Shown here in pieces: positions 48,913-58,094 of a stretch of 64,000 nucleotides of DNA. Source of the DNA: an uncultured Lachnospiraceae bacterium (GTDB lineage Bacteria > Bacillota > Clostridia > Lachnospirales > Lachnospiraceae); the NCBI GenBank assembly GCA_947382625.1, contig CANDAG010000007.1, positions 54,018 to 118,017 on the forward strand. Reading direction: 5' to 3'. Made by a program: the position numbers and the translations under genes. Below the pieces are notes generated by a model. The model did no database searches. It was not told the origin of the DNA and saw only the letters and a list, made by a program, of their open reading frames with translations. How positions within the stretch are numbered: the first letter of the stretch is position 1; every line of letters starts with the position of its first letter.

Positions 48913-51900
48913 ATGGCATTTACGCATTTGCACGTCCATACAGAATATAGTCTGCTGGACGGTTCCAATAAGATCACAGAATATGTAAAAAGGGTGAAGG
49001 AGCTGGGTATGGACAGCGCCGCCATCACAGACCATGGGGTGATGTACGGCGTGATCGACTTTTATAAGGCCTGCAAGGCTGAGGGGATCAAGCCGATCCT
49101 GGGCTGTGAGATCTACGTGGCGCCCAACTCCCGCTTTGACAAGGAGCTTACAGGAGGAGAGGACAGGTATTACCATCTGGTGCTGCTGGCTGAAAATAAT
49201 ACAGGATACGATAACCTGATGCGGATCGTCAGCCGGGGCTTTACAGAAGGATACTATTATAAACCCAGGGTGGATATGGAGATACTCAATGAATTCCATG
49301 AGGGTATCATAGCCCTTTCTGCCTGTCTGGCCGGAGAGGTACAGCGTTATATCCAAAAGGGGTTAGTGGAGGAAGCCAAAAAGTCGGCTCTGAAATATAG
49401 GGATTGCTTTGGGGAGGGAAATTTTTTCCTGGAAATGCAGGATCACGGCCTGCCGGAGCAGAGGATGGTGAACACCACCCTGATGCAGATGAGCCGGGAG
49501 CTTGGCATTCCGCTGGTGGTGACCAACGATGTCCACTATACCTATGCCGATGATGTGAAGCCCCATGATATCCTTCTTTGTATCCAGACCGGCAAAAAGC
49601 TGGCGGATGAGGACAGAATGCGCTATGAGGGCGGACAGTACTATGTCAAGAGCGAGGAGGAGATGAAGGGGCTTTTTCCCTACGCATGGGAGGCGGTGGA
49701 GAATACCCGGCGGATTGCGGACAGGTGTAATGTGGAAATTGAGTTCGGCGTGATCAAGCTCCCTCATTTTGATGTGCCGGAAGGGTATGATTCCTGGACT
49801 TATCTGAATAAGCTTTGCTATGACGGACTGCGGGAGCGTTATGGAGAAAAGCAGGGGGAGGGAGATTCGCCGGACGATTATGTGCTGGACGAAAATGCCC
49901 CTGCGGGAGATACCGGGCAGACGTTGAAGGAACGGCTGGATTATGAGCTGGACGTGATCAGAACCATGGGCTATGTGGATTATTTCCTGATCGTTTGGGA
50001 CTTTATCAATTATGCCAAGTCAAACGGGATCATGGTAGGGCCGGGGCGGGGATCGGCGGCAGGAAGCATCGTGTCTTATGCGCTTAAGATCACAAACATC
50101 GATCCCATTAAATATAGTCTGCTGTTTGAGCGCTTCTTGAATCCGGAGCGTATTTCCATGCCGGATATTGATATTGACTTCTGCTACGAAAGGCGGCAGG
50201 AGGTCATCGATTATGTGAGCCGGAAGTATGGCTCTGACAAGGTAGTTCAGATCGTTACCTTTGGTACCCTGGCTGCCAAGGGCGTGATCCGGGATGTGGG
50301 AAGGGTCATGGATCTGCCCTATGCCTTTGTGGACTCCCTTGCCAAGATGATCCCGAGGATTCCCAATGTGCTGAACATCACTATTGACCAGGCCCTGCAG
50401 GCCAATCCGGAGCTTCGCAAAATGTACGAGACGGACGGGCAGGTCAAAGAGCTGATCGATATGAGCAAGCGTCTGGAGGGACTCCCCAGGCATACATCCA
50501 TGCATGCAGCCGGAGTGGTGATCTGTTCCCGGCCTGCGGAGGAGCTGGTGCCCCTGTCAAGAGGGGCGGACGGCGCCGTTACTACCCAGTTTACCATGAC
50601 CACCATCGAGGAATTGGGACTCCTTAAGATGGACTTTCTCGGTCTTCGGACTCTGACTGTGCTGCGGGATGCGGTGGAGCTGATCGAGAAGGATAAAGGG
50701 GTTTCTATCGACATCGACCATCTTGATTTTGAGGATGAAAAGGTGCTTGCCTCCTTAGGCTCCGGCAGAACGGACGGTGTGTTCCAGCTTGAAAGCGGGG
50801 GCATGAAAAGCTTTATGAAGGAGTTAAAGCCGGAGAATCTGGAGGATATCATTGCAGGGATCGCCCTTTACCGTCCCGGCCCCATGGATTTTATTCCGAA
50901 ATATATTAAAGAAAAAAATTCCCAGGGGGAGATCACCTATTCCTGTCCTCAGCTGGAGCCCATTCTTTCCGCCACCTACGGTTGTATCGTCTATCAGGAA
51001 CAGGTAATGCAGATCGTGCGGGACTTAGGAGGCTACAGTCTTGGGCGGAGCGATCTGGTGCGCCGTGCCATGAGCAAGAAAAAGCAGTCTGTGATGGCAA
51101 AGGAGCGGGTGAATTTTATTTACGGAAATGAGGAGGAAGGGGTGCCCGGGTGTGTGGCAAACGGCATTTCCGAGGAAGCAGCCTCGAAAATCTTTGACGA
51201 GATGATGGACTTTGCCAAATATGCCTTTAATAAATCCCATTCTGCCTGCTATGCGGTGGTGGCTTATCAGACCGCTTATCTGAAATACTATTACCCGGTG
51301 GAATTTATGGCGGCGCTTATGACCTCTGTGATCGATAATCCCAGAAAGGTGGCAGAATACATTATGGTCTGCCGGAATATGGGGATCACTATCCTGCCTC
51401 CCGATATCAATGAAGGAGAGCGTGGCTTTTCCGTGCAGGGAAATTCCATCCGCTATGCCCTGACTGCCATTAAGAGTATCGGACGCCCGGTGATCGATGC
51501 AGTGGTGGAGGAGCGGAATGCGAGAGGGCCTTACACCAACCTGAAGGATTTTATCACCCGGATGGCGGAGAAGGAGATCAACAAAAAGACCATCGAGAAT
51601 TTTATCAAGGCGGGAGCCTTTGACTCTCTTCCCGGTACCCGGAAGCAGTTTATGAGCGCCTATGTGCAGATCATGGAGAGCATCATCCATGATAAGAAAA
51701 ACAATATGGCAGGGCAGATAAGCCTGTTTGATATTGTGGATGAGGAACAGAAGCAGGAATACGATGTGAAGCTCCCCGATGTGGGTGAGTATTCCAAGGA
51801 GATGATGCTTTCCTTTGAAAAAGAGGTGCTGGGTATTTATGTCAGCGGACATCCCTTAGAGGAATGGGAGGAGCTCTGGAAAAAGGGGATCACCAACACC

Positions 51901-52449
51901 ACGACGGACTTCATGCTGGAGGAGGGGAGCGATGAGCCGGTGGTGAAGGACAATGCCACGGCAGTGATAGGCGGCATGATCGCCGATAAGAGGATCAAAT
52001 ACACCAAAAATGATAAGGTGATGGCGTTTTTGCAGGTGGAGGATCTGCTGGGCACAGTGGAGGTAGTAGTCTTTCCCAGGGATTATGAGAAGAACAGCGC
52101 CAGGCTTGTGGAGGAAAACAAGGTCTTTATAAGAGGAAGAGTATCCCTGGAGGAGGACAAGGATGGAAAACTGATCTGTGAAAAGATCACCTCCTTTGAC
52201 GAGATCCCGCGCAAGCTCTGGATCAAGTTTAAGAACAAAGAAGACTATGATCAGACAGAAGAAGAGCTGTTTTCCCTTCTCAGAGATTCTGATGGAAATG
52301 ACAGTGTCGTTATTTACATAGAATCCCTGAAAGCCATGAAAAAGCTTCCTCCCAACCGGAACGTATGCGCCGGCGAGGAGCTGGCGCAGAAGCTGGGAGA
52401 AAGATACGGAGCAGAAAATATCAGGATCGTGTGGGACGTGAAGAAATAA
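48913..52449 (+). CDS. dnaE: DNA polymerase III subunit alpha
   Basis: Replicative-type polymerase of 1178 residues. Starts with the PHP domain (FTHLHVHTEYSLLDG, AITDHGVMYG), then the palm with GPGRGSAAGSIV and PDIDIDFCYE (catalytic Asp pair), fingers (KKKQSVMAKERVNFIYGNEE region), a helix-hairpin-helix segment, and an OB domain near 1020-1100. In Firmicutes with PolC, DnaE extends primers. ATG 48913 has GGGAGG 6 bases before it; an earlier ATG at 48865 is rejected. Gene order dnaE-pfkA is common in Clostridia. Codon use is uniform with its neighbours. Confidence 0.96.
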   Translation: MAFTHLHVHTEYSLLDGSNKITEYVKRVKELGMDSAAITDHGVMYGVIDFYKACKAEGIKPILGCEIYVAPNSRFDKELTGGEDRYYHLVLLAENNTGYDNLMRIVSRGFTEGYYYKPRVDMEILNEFHEGIIALSACLAGEVQRYIQKGLVEEAKKSALKYRDCFGEGNFFLEMQDHGLPEQRMVNTTLMQMSRELGIPLVVTNDVHYTYADDVKPHDILLCIQTGKKLADEDRMRYEGGQYYVKSEEEMKGLFPYAWEAVENTRRIADRCNVEIEFGVIKLPHFDVPEGYDSWTYLNKLCYDGLRERYGEKQGEGDSPDDYVLDENAPAGDTGQTLKERLDYELDVIRTMGYVDYFLIVWDFINYAKSNGIMVGPGRGSAAGSIVSYALKITNIDPIKYSLLFERFLNPERISMPDIDIDFCYERRQEVIDYVSRKYGSDKVVQIVTFGTLAAKGVIRDVGRVMDLPYAFVDSLAKMIPRIPNVLNITIDQALQANPELRKMYETDGQVKELIDMSKRLEGLPRHTSMHAAGVVICSRPAEELVPLSRGADGAVTTQFTMTTIEELGLLKMDFLGLRTLTVLRDAVELIEKDKGVSIDIDHLDFEDEKVLASLGSGRTDGVFQLESGGMKSFMKELKPENLEDIIAGIALYRPGPMDFIPKYIKEKNSQGEITYSCPQLEPILSATYGCIVYQEQVMQIVRDLGGYSLGRSDLVRRAMSKKKQSVMAKERVNFIYGNEEEGVPGCVANGISEEAASKIFDEMMDFAKYAFNKSHSACYAVVAYQTAYLKYYYPVEFMAALMTSVIDNPRKVAEYIMVCRNMGITILPPDINEGERGFSVQGNSIRYALTAIKSIGRPVIDAVVEERNARGPYTNLKDFITRMAEKEINKKTIENFIKAGAFDSLPGTRKQFMSAYVQIMESIIHDKKNNMAGQISLFDIVDEEQKQEYDVKLPDVGEYSKEMMLSFEKEVLGIYVSGHPLEEWEELWKKGITNTTTDFMLEEGSDEPVVKDNATAVIGGMIADKRIKYTKNDKVMAFLQVEDLLGTVEVVVFPRDYEKNSARLVEENKVFIRGRVSLEEDKDGKLICEKITSFDEIPRKLWIKFKNKEDYDQTEEELFSLLRDSDGNDSVVIYIESLKAMKKLPPNRNVCAGEELAQKLGERYGAENIRIVWDVKK

Positions 52450-52484
52450 GAAATAACTATGTATTGCCTCATGCGAAAAGTTAC

Positions 52485-52513
52485 TTGAAAACCGTGCGAA
52501 AGAGAGTTAAAAT
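52485..52513 (+). promoter_or_regulatory. promoter of pfkA
   Basis: TTGAAA (52485-52490) and TAAAAT (52508-52513) are 17 bases apart, 30 bases before the pfkA ATG. Confidence 0.65.
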
Positions 52514-52542
52514 AGAGAGCAAGGAAAGGATGGTATGTACTT

Positions 52543-53517
52543 ATGGCAAAAGAGATTAAAACCATTGGAGTATTGACCAGCGGCGGGGATGCGCCGGGCA
52601 TGAATGCCGCAATCCGTGCTATTGTGCGTAAATCGATCGGAAACGGCGTAAATGTGAAAGGAATCAAAAAGGGTTACCAGGGTCTTTTAAACGAAGAGAT
52701 CATAGATATGGAAAAGAAGGACGTGTCCGACATTATCCAGAGAGGCGGCACGATCCTCGGAACAGCCAGATGTCTGGAATTCAAAGAGGAGGAAGTACAG
52801 GCTCATGCAGCGGAGATCTGCCGCAAGCATGGCATCGATGGCATTATTGTGATCGGCGGCGACGGTTCCTACAGAGGCGCCCAGGCGCTGGCCAGACACG
52901 GGATCAATACCATCGGTATTCCGGGAACCATTGACCTTGACATTGCCTGTACAGAATATACCATAGGATTTGATACGGCGATCAATACGGCCATGCAGGC
53001 CATCGACAAGGTAAGGGATACCTCTTCCTCTCACGAAAGGTGCAACATCATTGAGGTTATGGGAAGGAATGCAGGATACATCGCTTTGTGGTGCGGTGTG
53101 GCAAACGGCGCAGAGGATATCCTGATCCCCGAGAAATATGATTTCAATGAACAGAATATCATCAACAATATCATTACCAACCGTAAGAGGGGCAAGACCC
53201 ACCATATCATCGTAAATGCAGAAGGGATCGGTCACTCCACCTCCATGGCCAGAAGGATCGAGGCGGCTACCGGAATTGAGACCAGGGCAACCATTTTAGG
53301 GTACATGCAGAGAGGCGGTAATCCTACCTGTAAAGACCGTTTCTATGCTTCTATCATGGGTTCTTATGCGGCTGACATTCTCTGCGAGGGCAAGAGCAAC
53401 AGAGTAGTGGGCTACAGGAACGGCGAGTTTAAGGATTTTGATATTGAAGAAGCTCTGAACATGCATAAGGAGATTTCCGAGTATCAGTTCAAGGTAAGCA
53501 AGGTGCTTTCCCAGTAA
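52543..53517 (+). CDS. pfkA: ATP-dependent 6-phosphofructokinase
   Basis: Phosphorylates fructose 6-phosphate in glycolysis. IGVLTSGGDAPGMNAAIRAI is the phosphate loop; GGDGSYRGAQALA has the Gly that selects ATP over PPi; GIPGTIDLDIACTEYTIGFD holds both catalytic Asp residues, but the Asn usual between them (TIDND) is Leu. MGRNAGYIALW and GYMQRGGNPTCKDR complete the active site. 324 residues, standard length. Terminated by a strong hairpin. Confidence 0.96.
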   Translation: MAKEIKTIGVLTSGGDAPGMNAAIRAIVRKSIGNGVNVKGIKKGYQGLLNEEIIDMEKKDVSDIIQRGGTILGTARCLEFKEEEVQAHAAEICRKHGIDGIIVIGGDGSYRGAQALARHGINTIGIPGTIDLDIACTEYTIGFDTAINTAMQAIDKVRDTSSSHERCNIIEVMGRNAGYIALWCGVANGAEDILIPEKYDFNEQNIINNIITNRKRGKTHHIIVNAEGIGHSTSMARRIEAATGIETRATILGYMQRGGNPTCKDRFYASIMGSYAADILCEGKSNRVVGYRNGEFKDFDIEEALNMHKEISEYQFKVSKVLSQ

Positions 53518-53532
53518 AGCTTTCGTGAAATG

Positions 53533-53564
53533 AAAAGAGTCTGTCCCGGGGGCAGGCTCTTTTT
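53533..53564 (+). terminator. terminator after pfkA
   Basis: AAAAGAGTCTGTCC pairs with GGCAGGCTCTTTT (one mismatch), with the T run at the 3' side of the stem. Confidence 0.85.
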
Positions 53565-53567
53565 AAA

Positions 53568-53677
53568 TCAATAAGCTGTCTGGCGAAGCCTGGCAGCGTT
53601 TGATTAATAAGCCGGCTCGCGAAGCGTGGCAGCGTTTGAGTCAATAAGCCGACTCGCGGAGCGTGGCGGCGTTTGAT
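53568..53677. repeat. three tandem copies of a 36-bp repeat
   Basis: Units begin with AATAAGC at 53570, 53606 and 53643 and read through CTCGCGAAGCGTGGCAGC to GTTTGA. Differences between units are single bases (CTGTCTGGCGAAGCCTGG, CCGGCTCGCGAAGCGTGG, CCGACTCGCGGAGCGTGG). A fourth copy is at 24719-24755 in dinB. They fill the space between the pfkA terminator and the methyltransferase gene. Confidence 0.8.
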
Positions 53678-53694
53678 ATGCAGGGGGAATAAAA

Positions 53695-54546
53695 ATGATC
53701 ACCAGTTTGTCGAATCAAAAGATCAAGCGTTTGGTCCTTCTGAGGGATAAGGCCCGGGAGAGGAATAAAGAGGGGCTTTTTTTGGCCGAGGGAATCAGGA
53801 TGTTTGAGGAAACTCCTCTTAGGGAGCTTACGGAGGTTTATGTAAGTCAGCCTTTATGGGAGCAGTTAGAGAGCGGGGAGAGGTATCCTCTTATATGGAA
53901 GAAACTCGGGCTCTGTATGGAAAGAGATATTCCGGTGGAAAAGGTGACGGAGGAGGTTTTCCGGAAGGTTTCCGATACCCGGACGCCCCAGGGGATTTTA
54001 TTTGTGGGGAGACAGCTTTCTTATTCCTTTGAAGAGCTGGCCGGGAAGGCTGTGCAGAGACATAAGGAGGGCGGAAGGCCGCCGCTTTTTTTGCTGCTTG
54101 AGGATATTCAGGATCCGGGAAATCTGGGAACCATGCTGCGTACCGGCGAGGGCGCAGGGGTGGACGGCGTGATCATGAGTAAGGGGACTGTGGATATTTA
54201 TAATCCCAAGACTATCCGCTCGACTATGGGCGCGTTGTACCGGGTTCCCTTTTTGTATACAGAGGATTTGACAGAGGTGGCAGAGCTGCTGCGGCAGTAT
54301 GAGATCCCAATATATGCAGCCCATTTGCAGGGACGTAAGTATTTTGATGAAATCTCCTATGAGGAAGGGGCCGCTTTTTTGATAGGGAATGAAGGGAACG
54401 GTCTTAAGGAGGAAACGGCAGGGCAGGCGGATGTGTGGCTGAAGATTCCCATGGAAGGGGAGCTGGAGTCTCTGAATGCAGCGGTGGCAGCGGCGCTTTT
54501 GATGTATCAGGCGGCAGGATGTTACAGAAGAAAGGAAAGAAAATAA
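53695..54546 (+). CDS. SpoU/TrmH-family RNA 2'-O-methyltransferase
   Basis: SAM-dependent methyltransferase of 283 residues with a knotted fold, probably acting on 23S rRNA. The N-terminal substrate-binding part starts ITSLSNQKIKRLVLLRDKAR and GLFLAEGIRMF. The SPOUT domain shows LEDIQDPGNLGTMLRTGEGA (motif 1), FLIGNEGNGL (motif 2) and IPMEGELESLNAAVAAALLM (motif 3), which form the SAM-binding knot. GGGGG lies 9 bases before the ATG. Two bases separate its stop from proC, so they are co-transcribed. Confidence 0.92.
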   Translation: MITSLSNQKIKRLVLLRDKARERNKEGLFLAEGIRMFEETPLRELTEVYVSQPLWEQLESGERYPLIWKKLGLCMERDIPVEKVTEEVFRKVSDTRTPQGILFVGRQLSYSFEELAGKAVQRHKEGGRPPLFLLLEDIQDPGNLGTMLRTGEGAGVDGVIMSKGTVDIYNPKTIRSTMGALYRVPFLYTEDLTEVAELLRQYEIPIYAAHLQGRKYFDEISYEEGAAFLIGNEGNGLKEETAGQADVWLKIPMEGELESLNAAVAAALLMYQAAGCYRRKERK

Positions 54547-54547
54547 C

Positions 54548-55342
54548 ATGAAAATAGGATTCATTGGACTTGGAAATATGGCGAAGGCTATGATCGGAGG
54601 CATGCTGGAAAAGGGGATCGCCCGGCCGGAGGACATTCTGGGCTCGGCCAGAACAGAGGCAACTTTGGATGCTGTCAGGGAAAAATACGGAATTTCCGTT
54701 TCGGGAAGCAATTGTGAGGTGGCGGCAAAGGCAGATATTCTGATCCTGGCGGTGAAGCCTCAGATGATGGAAGGCGTCATTTCCGGGATCAGAAGCAGTG
54801 TCAGGAAGGATACTCTGGTTCTCAGTATTGCTGCCGGAAAAACCATTGCATGGATAGAAGAGGCCTTTGGCGGGAATCTTAAGGTAGTACGCTGTATGCC
54901 CAATACGCCGGCCATGGTCGGAGCGGGCTGCAGCGGCGTGTGCCGGAATGAGAGAGTGTCAGAGGAAGAGATGGCAGAGTGCATGACGTTGATCGAAAGC
55001 TTTGGCGTTGCCGAGGAGATTCCGGAGAAGCTGATCGATGCGGTAGGAGCTGTCAGCGGCAGCTCGCCGGCCTTTGTATTTATGTTTATGGAGGCTCTGG
55101 CGGACAGTGCAGTCAAGGCAGGGATGACCAGAAGCCAGGCCTATCGTTTCTCGGCACAGGCTGTTATGGGAAGCGCGAAGCTGATGCTGGAAACAGGAAA
55201 GCATCCGGGAGAGCTGAAGGATATGGTGTGCTCTCCGGGAGGAACCACCATTGAGGGAGTGCAGGCCCTTGAGGAGATGGGGCTTAGGGCTTCTGTGATG
55301 AAGGCCATAGAACTTTGTGTCGAGAAGACGCGGAAATTGTAA
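54548..55342 (+). CDS. proC: pyrroline-5-carboxylate reductase
   Basis: Last step of proline synthesis. MKIGFIGLGNMAKAMIGGML is the Rossmann NADPH motif; LILAVKPQMM and VVRCMPNTPAMVGAGCSGVC are ProC blocks, and the C-terminal signature begins LKDMVCSPGGTTIEGVQALE. 264 residues, normal length. It overlaps the end of the SpoU gene region by start proximity (TAACATG). No proline riboswitch or T-box is visible. Confidence 0.96.
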   Translation: MKIGFIGLGNMAKAMIGGMLEKGIARPEDILGSARTEATLDAVREKYGISVSGSNCEVAAKADILILAVKPQMMEGVISGIRSSVRKDTLVLSIAAGKTIAWIEEAFGGNLKVVRCMPNTPAMVGAGCSGVCRNERVSEEEMAECMTLIESFGVAEEIPEKLIDAVGAVSGSSPAFVFMFMEALADSAVKAGMTRSQAYRFSAQAVMGSAKLMLETGKHPGELKDMVCSPGGTTIEGVQALEEMGLRASVMKAIELCVEKTRKL

Positions 55343-55410
55343 AACAAACGTAATATCTTTGGTGAAAAACGAAAAAAAAGTTCCATCGCTTCGGTTGGAT
55401 TTGTAAATTC

Positions 55411-55439
55411 TTGACAAACATAAGATGATTTGTTAATAT
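55411..55439 (+). promoter_or_regulatory. promoter of the SH3-SleB hydrolase gene
   Basis: TTGACA (55411-55416) and TAATAT (55434-55439) are 17 bases apart. An ACAGGG/CCCTGT hairpin at 55496-55515, followed by A residues, sits in the leader. Confidence 0.75.
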
Positions 55440-55547
55440 GTACTCACATTTAATGTAATAAATTTGTAATATATAGAGTATATATGCTTTTGGCAACAGG
55501 GAAAGATAACCCTGTCTGCAAAAAAACATGGTATGGGAGGTAAGAAA

Positions 55548-56651
55548 ATGAACCATCGAAGTAAACTGTCTGTAATGGCAGCGGGACTTGTGCTCATTCT
55601 CTTCTTCAGTCTGGCAGAGAGCACTACGGTCAGGGCAAGCGAAGGAAAGGGCGGCCATGACTTCTTGAGTGTGGGCGTGGCAGATATATTGACAATGAAT
55701 ACAGAGAATGCGCAGGAGCCTCAGGAGGAACCGGCGGATCTGGGCATTGATGAGAAATTTGAAGCAGAAAAGGAGCGTATGGAGCAGGAGCTGATCATGG
55801 CCAATGTGGACAACGCCCTGAACATCAGAGCCCAGGCGGATGAGGACTCCGAAAAGGTAGGAGTCTTGTACAAGGACTGCGGCGGCACGATCTTAGAGCG
55901 CAATGACGGCTGGACGAAGCTGAAGTCAGGAAGTGTGACCGGTTGGGCCAAGGATGAATTCCTTCTTTTTGGCGAAGAGGCCAAGGAGATGGCAGAGGAC
56001 GTGGGCAACTGGATCGTGACTCTGGACACGGAGGCGGTCAGGGTAAGGACAGATCCCAGCGAGGAGGCGGATACTTACGGGCTTTTGGCCTACGAGGATT
56101 CCGTGGAGTTTATAGATACCGTGAAGGATGGCTGGATCAGTGTGGAATTTAATGATGAAGTGGGATATGTAAATTCCGACTATGTCAATGTGAAATTCCA
56201 TATTGACGAGGCAGAAAGCATAGAGGTCATCAAGGCAAGAGAGCGGGAAGAGGAAGAGCGCAGAAAGAAAGCCGAGGAAGAGAAGCGCAAGGCAAACCGC
56301 GGAGCTGTAGCGGCAGATGCGGATGAGCTGAGGCTTTTGGGAGCTTTGATCTATTGTGAGGCCGGAAACCAGTCCTATGACGGAATGGTAGGCGTAGGAG
56401 CAGTGGTCATGAACCGTGTGAAGAGCGGCGCTTATCCCAACACCATTCATTCGGTGATCTATGCATCCGGTCAGTTTACACCGGCTATGACAGGAAAAGT
56501 AGCCAGGGTTTACGAGGGAAATGTTCCCAGCACCTGCATGCAGGCGGCTCAGGCAGCGATCAACGGAGAAACCACAGTAGGCGGTGCAACCCACTTTAAG
56601 CGTGCCGGAAAAAGAGAAGGCTATGTGCTGGGGGATCACGTATTCTGGTAA
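55548..56651 (+). CDS. SH3-domain SleB-type cell-wall hydrolase
   Basis: Exported protein of 367 residues. A signal peptide (MNHRSKLSVMAAGLVLILFF, cleavage likely after VRA) precedes an acidic linker, two bacterial SH3 domains (ANVDNALNIRAQADEDSEKV; DTEAVRVRTDPSEEADTYGL), a coiled-coil of Glu/Lys/Arg (EEEERRKKAEEEKRKANR) and a C-terminal SleB/hydrolase-2 domain (LGALIYCEAGNQSYDGMVGV, GAVVMNRVKSG, catalytic Glu in CEAGNQ). SleB-like lytic transglycosylases act on spore cortex or vegetative wall. GGGAGG is 7 bases before ATG. Confidence 0.9.
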   Translation: MNHRSKLSVMAAGLVLILFFSLAESTTVRASEGKGGHDFLSVGVADILTMNTENAQEPQEEPADLGIDEKFEAEKERMEQELIMANVDNALNIRAQADEDSEKVGVLYKDCGGTILERNDGWTKLKSGSVTGWAKDEFLLFGEEAKEMAEDVGNWIVTLDTEAVRVRTDPSEEADTYGLLAYEDSVEFIDTVKDGWISVEFNDEVGYVNSDYVNVKFHIDEAESIEVIKAREREEEERRKKAEEEKRKANRGAVAADADELRLLGALIYCEAGNQSYDGMVGVGAVVMNRVKSGAYPNTIHSVIYASGQFTPAMTGKVARVYEGNVPSTCMQAAQAAINGETTVGGATHFKRAGKREGYVLGDHVFW

Positions 56652-56663
56652 AAAAGGAGCAGT

Positions 56664-57101
56664 ATGAATTTAACAACGATTTGGCTGATTGTTTTTGTGG
56701 CCTGTATTATCATTGAGATTGTTACATTGGGACTTACCACGATCTGGTTTGCGGGAGGGGCACTGATCGCAGCGATCGGCGCTGCCTTCGGCGCGCCGCT
56801 CTGGCTCCAGAGCATTTTATTCGGGGTGGTATCGTTGGTGCTTTTGTATTTCACCCGTCCTGTTGCCGTGAAATATTTTAACAAGGACCGGGTCAAGACC
56901 AATGCGGAAAGCCTTGTGGGAAAGCAGGCCATTGTGATCAGTGAGATCGATAACCTGCAGGGGATCGGACAGGTTACGGTAGGCGGGCAGGAGTGGAGCG
57001 CCCGGACGGTGAAGGAGGGCGTCAGTCTTCCCACTGGAACCGTAGTTGTGATCCGTGCCATCAGCGGCGTAAAGCTGATGGTGGAGGAAAAGGAACTGTA
57101 G
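56664..57101 (+). CDS. NfeD-family membrane protein
   Basis: 145 residues. Three N-terminal helices (IWLIVFVACIIIEIVTLGLT; GGALIAAIGAAF; SILFGVVSLVLLYF) precede an OB-fold domain (LVGKQAIVISEIDNLQGIGQ, VTVGGQEWSA). NfeD proteins pair with SPFH proteins to organise membrane microdomains; the SPFH partner is the next gene, 51 bases on. AGGAGC precedes the ATG. Confidence 0.93.
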   Translation: MNLTTIWLIVFVACIIIEIVTLGLTTIWFAGGALIAAIGAAFGAPLWLQSILFGVVSLVLLYFTRPVAVKYFNKDRVKTNAESLVGKQAIVISEIDNLQGIGQVTVGGQEWSARTVKEGVSLPTGTVVVIRAISGVKLMVEEKEL

Positions 57102-57152
57102 GAGGTACGCCTCCTGCTTTGGCGGGAAGCGGTATTTAAAAAGGAGGAGAAA

Positions 57153-58094
57153 ATGCAGCTTGTAATTCTTGTTATCATTGTTTTAATACTTGCGCTTCTG
57201 GCGTCCTGTGTGAAGATCGTGCCTCAGGCGAACGCCTATGTGGTGGAGCGGTTGGGGGCCTATCAGGGCACATGGTCCGTGGGACTGCACATTAAGGTGC
57301 CGCTGATCGATAAGGTGGCCAAAAGAATTAATTTGAAGGAGCAGGTGGTGGATTTCGCACCCCAGCCTGTGATCACCAAGGATAATGTAACCATGCGGAT
57401 CGATACAGTGGTGTTTTTTCAGATCACGGATCCCAAGATGTTTGCTTATGGCGTTGAAAATCCCATCATGGCAATTGAAAACCTGACGGCAACTACTCTT
57501 CGTAATATCATCGGCGATCTGGAGCTGGATCAGACCCTGACCTCCAGAGAGACCATCAACACCAAGATGCGGGCTTCCTTAGATGAGGCTACCGACCCCT
57601 GGGGGATCAAGGTAAACAGGGTGGAGCTTAAGAATATCATTCCTCCTGCCGAGATCCAGAATGCCATGGAGAAGCAGATGAAGGCAGAGCGTGAGAGAAG
57701 AGAGGCTGTAACCAGGGCGGAAGGCGAAAAGAAAGCCAGCGTCACGGTTGCAGAGGGTAAAAAGGCTGCCGCTATTCTGGAGGCAGAGGCAGAGAAGCAG
57801 TCGGCCATCCTTCGTGCAGAGGCTCAGAAGGAAAAAATGATCCGGGAGGCGGAAGGTGAGGCAGAAGCGATCCTGAAGGTACAGCAGGCAACGGCAGACG
57901 GTATCAGGATGATCCGGGAGGCCGGAGCAGACGAGGCAGTGCTCAGAATCAAGAGCCTGGAGGCTTTTGAAAAGGCAGCGGACGGCAAAGCCACCAAACT
58001 GATCATTCCCTCCGATATTCAGGGGATCGCAGGACTTGCCGCTTCTTTAAAAGAGATTGTAAGCGAGGACAAAAACGGGGTTAAAAACAGATGA
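57153..58094 (+). CDS. SPFH/Band 7 protein, QmcA/paraslipin-like
   Basis: Membrane scaffold of 313 residues. An N-terminal hydrophobic helix ([18 protein letters not shown]) anchors the SPFH domain ([40 protein letters not shown]). A long Ala/Glu-rich coiled coil follows (about residues 185-265, [20 protein letters not shown]), then [12 protein letters not shown]. Forms large oligomeric cages or flotillin-like patches with NfeD. AAGGAGG precedes ATG. Its last four bases overlap argF (ATGA). Confidence 0.93.
   Translation: MQLVILVIIVLILALLASCVKIVPQANAYVVERLGAYQGTWSVGLHIKVPLIDKVAKRINLKEQVVDFAPQPVITKDNVTMRIDTVVFFQITDPKMFAYGVENPIMAIENLTATTLRNIIGDLELDQTLTSRETINTKMRASLDEATDPWGIKVNRVELKNIIPPAEIQNAMEKQMKAERERREAVTRAEGEKKASVTVAEGKKAAAILEAEAEKQSAILRAEAQKEKMIREAEGEAEAILKVQQATADGIRMIREAGADEAVLRIKSLEAFEKAADGKATKLIIPSDIQGIAGLAASLKEIVSEDKNGVKNR

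Noticed and set aside
48703-49356. 217-residue minus-strand frame across the dnaE start
   Set aside because: The C-terminal part is just the phased motif array translated as FYRHLS-type heptads, and the rest is opposite the dnaE PHP domain.
53568-53677. CRISPR array of three 36-bp repeats
   Set aside because: The 36-bp units abut without unique spacers, so it is a tandem repeat.
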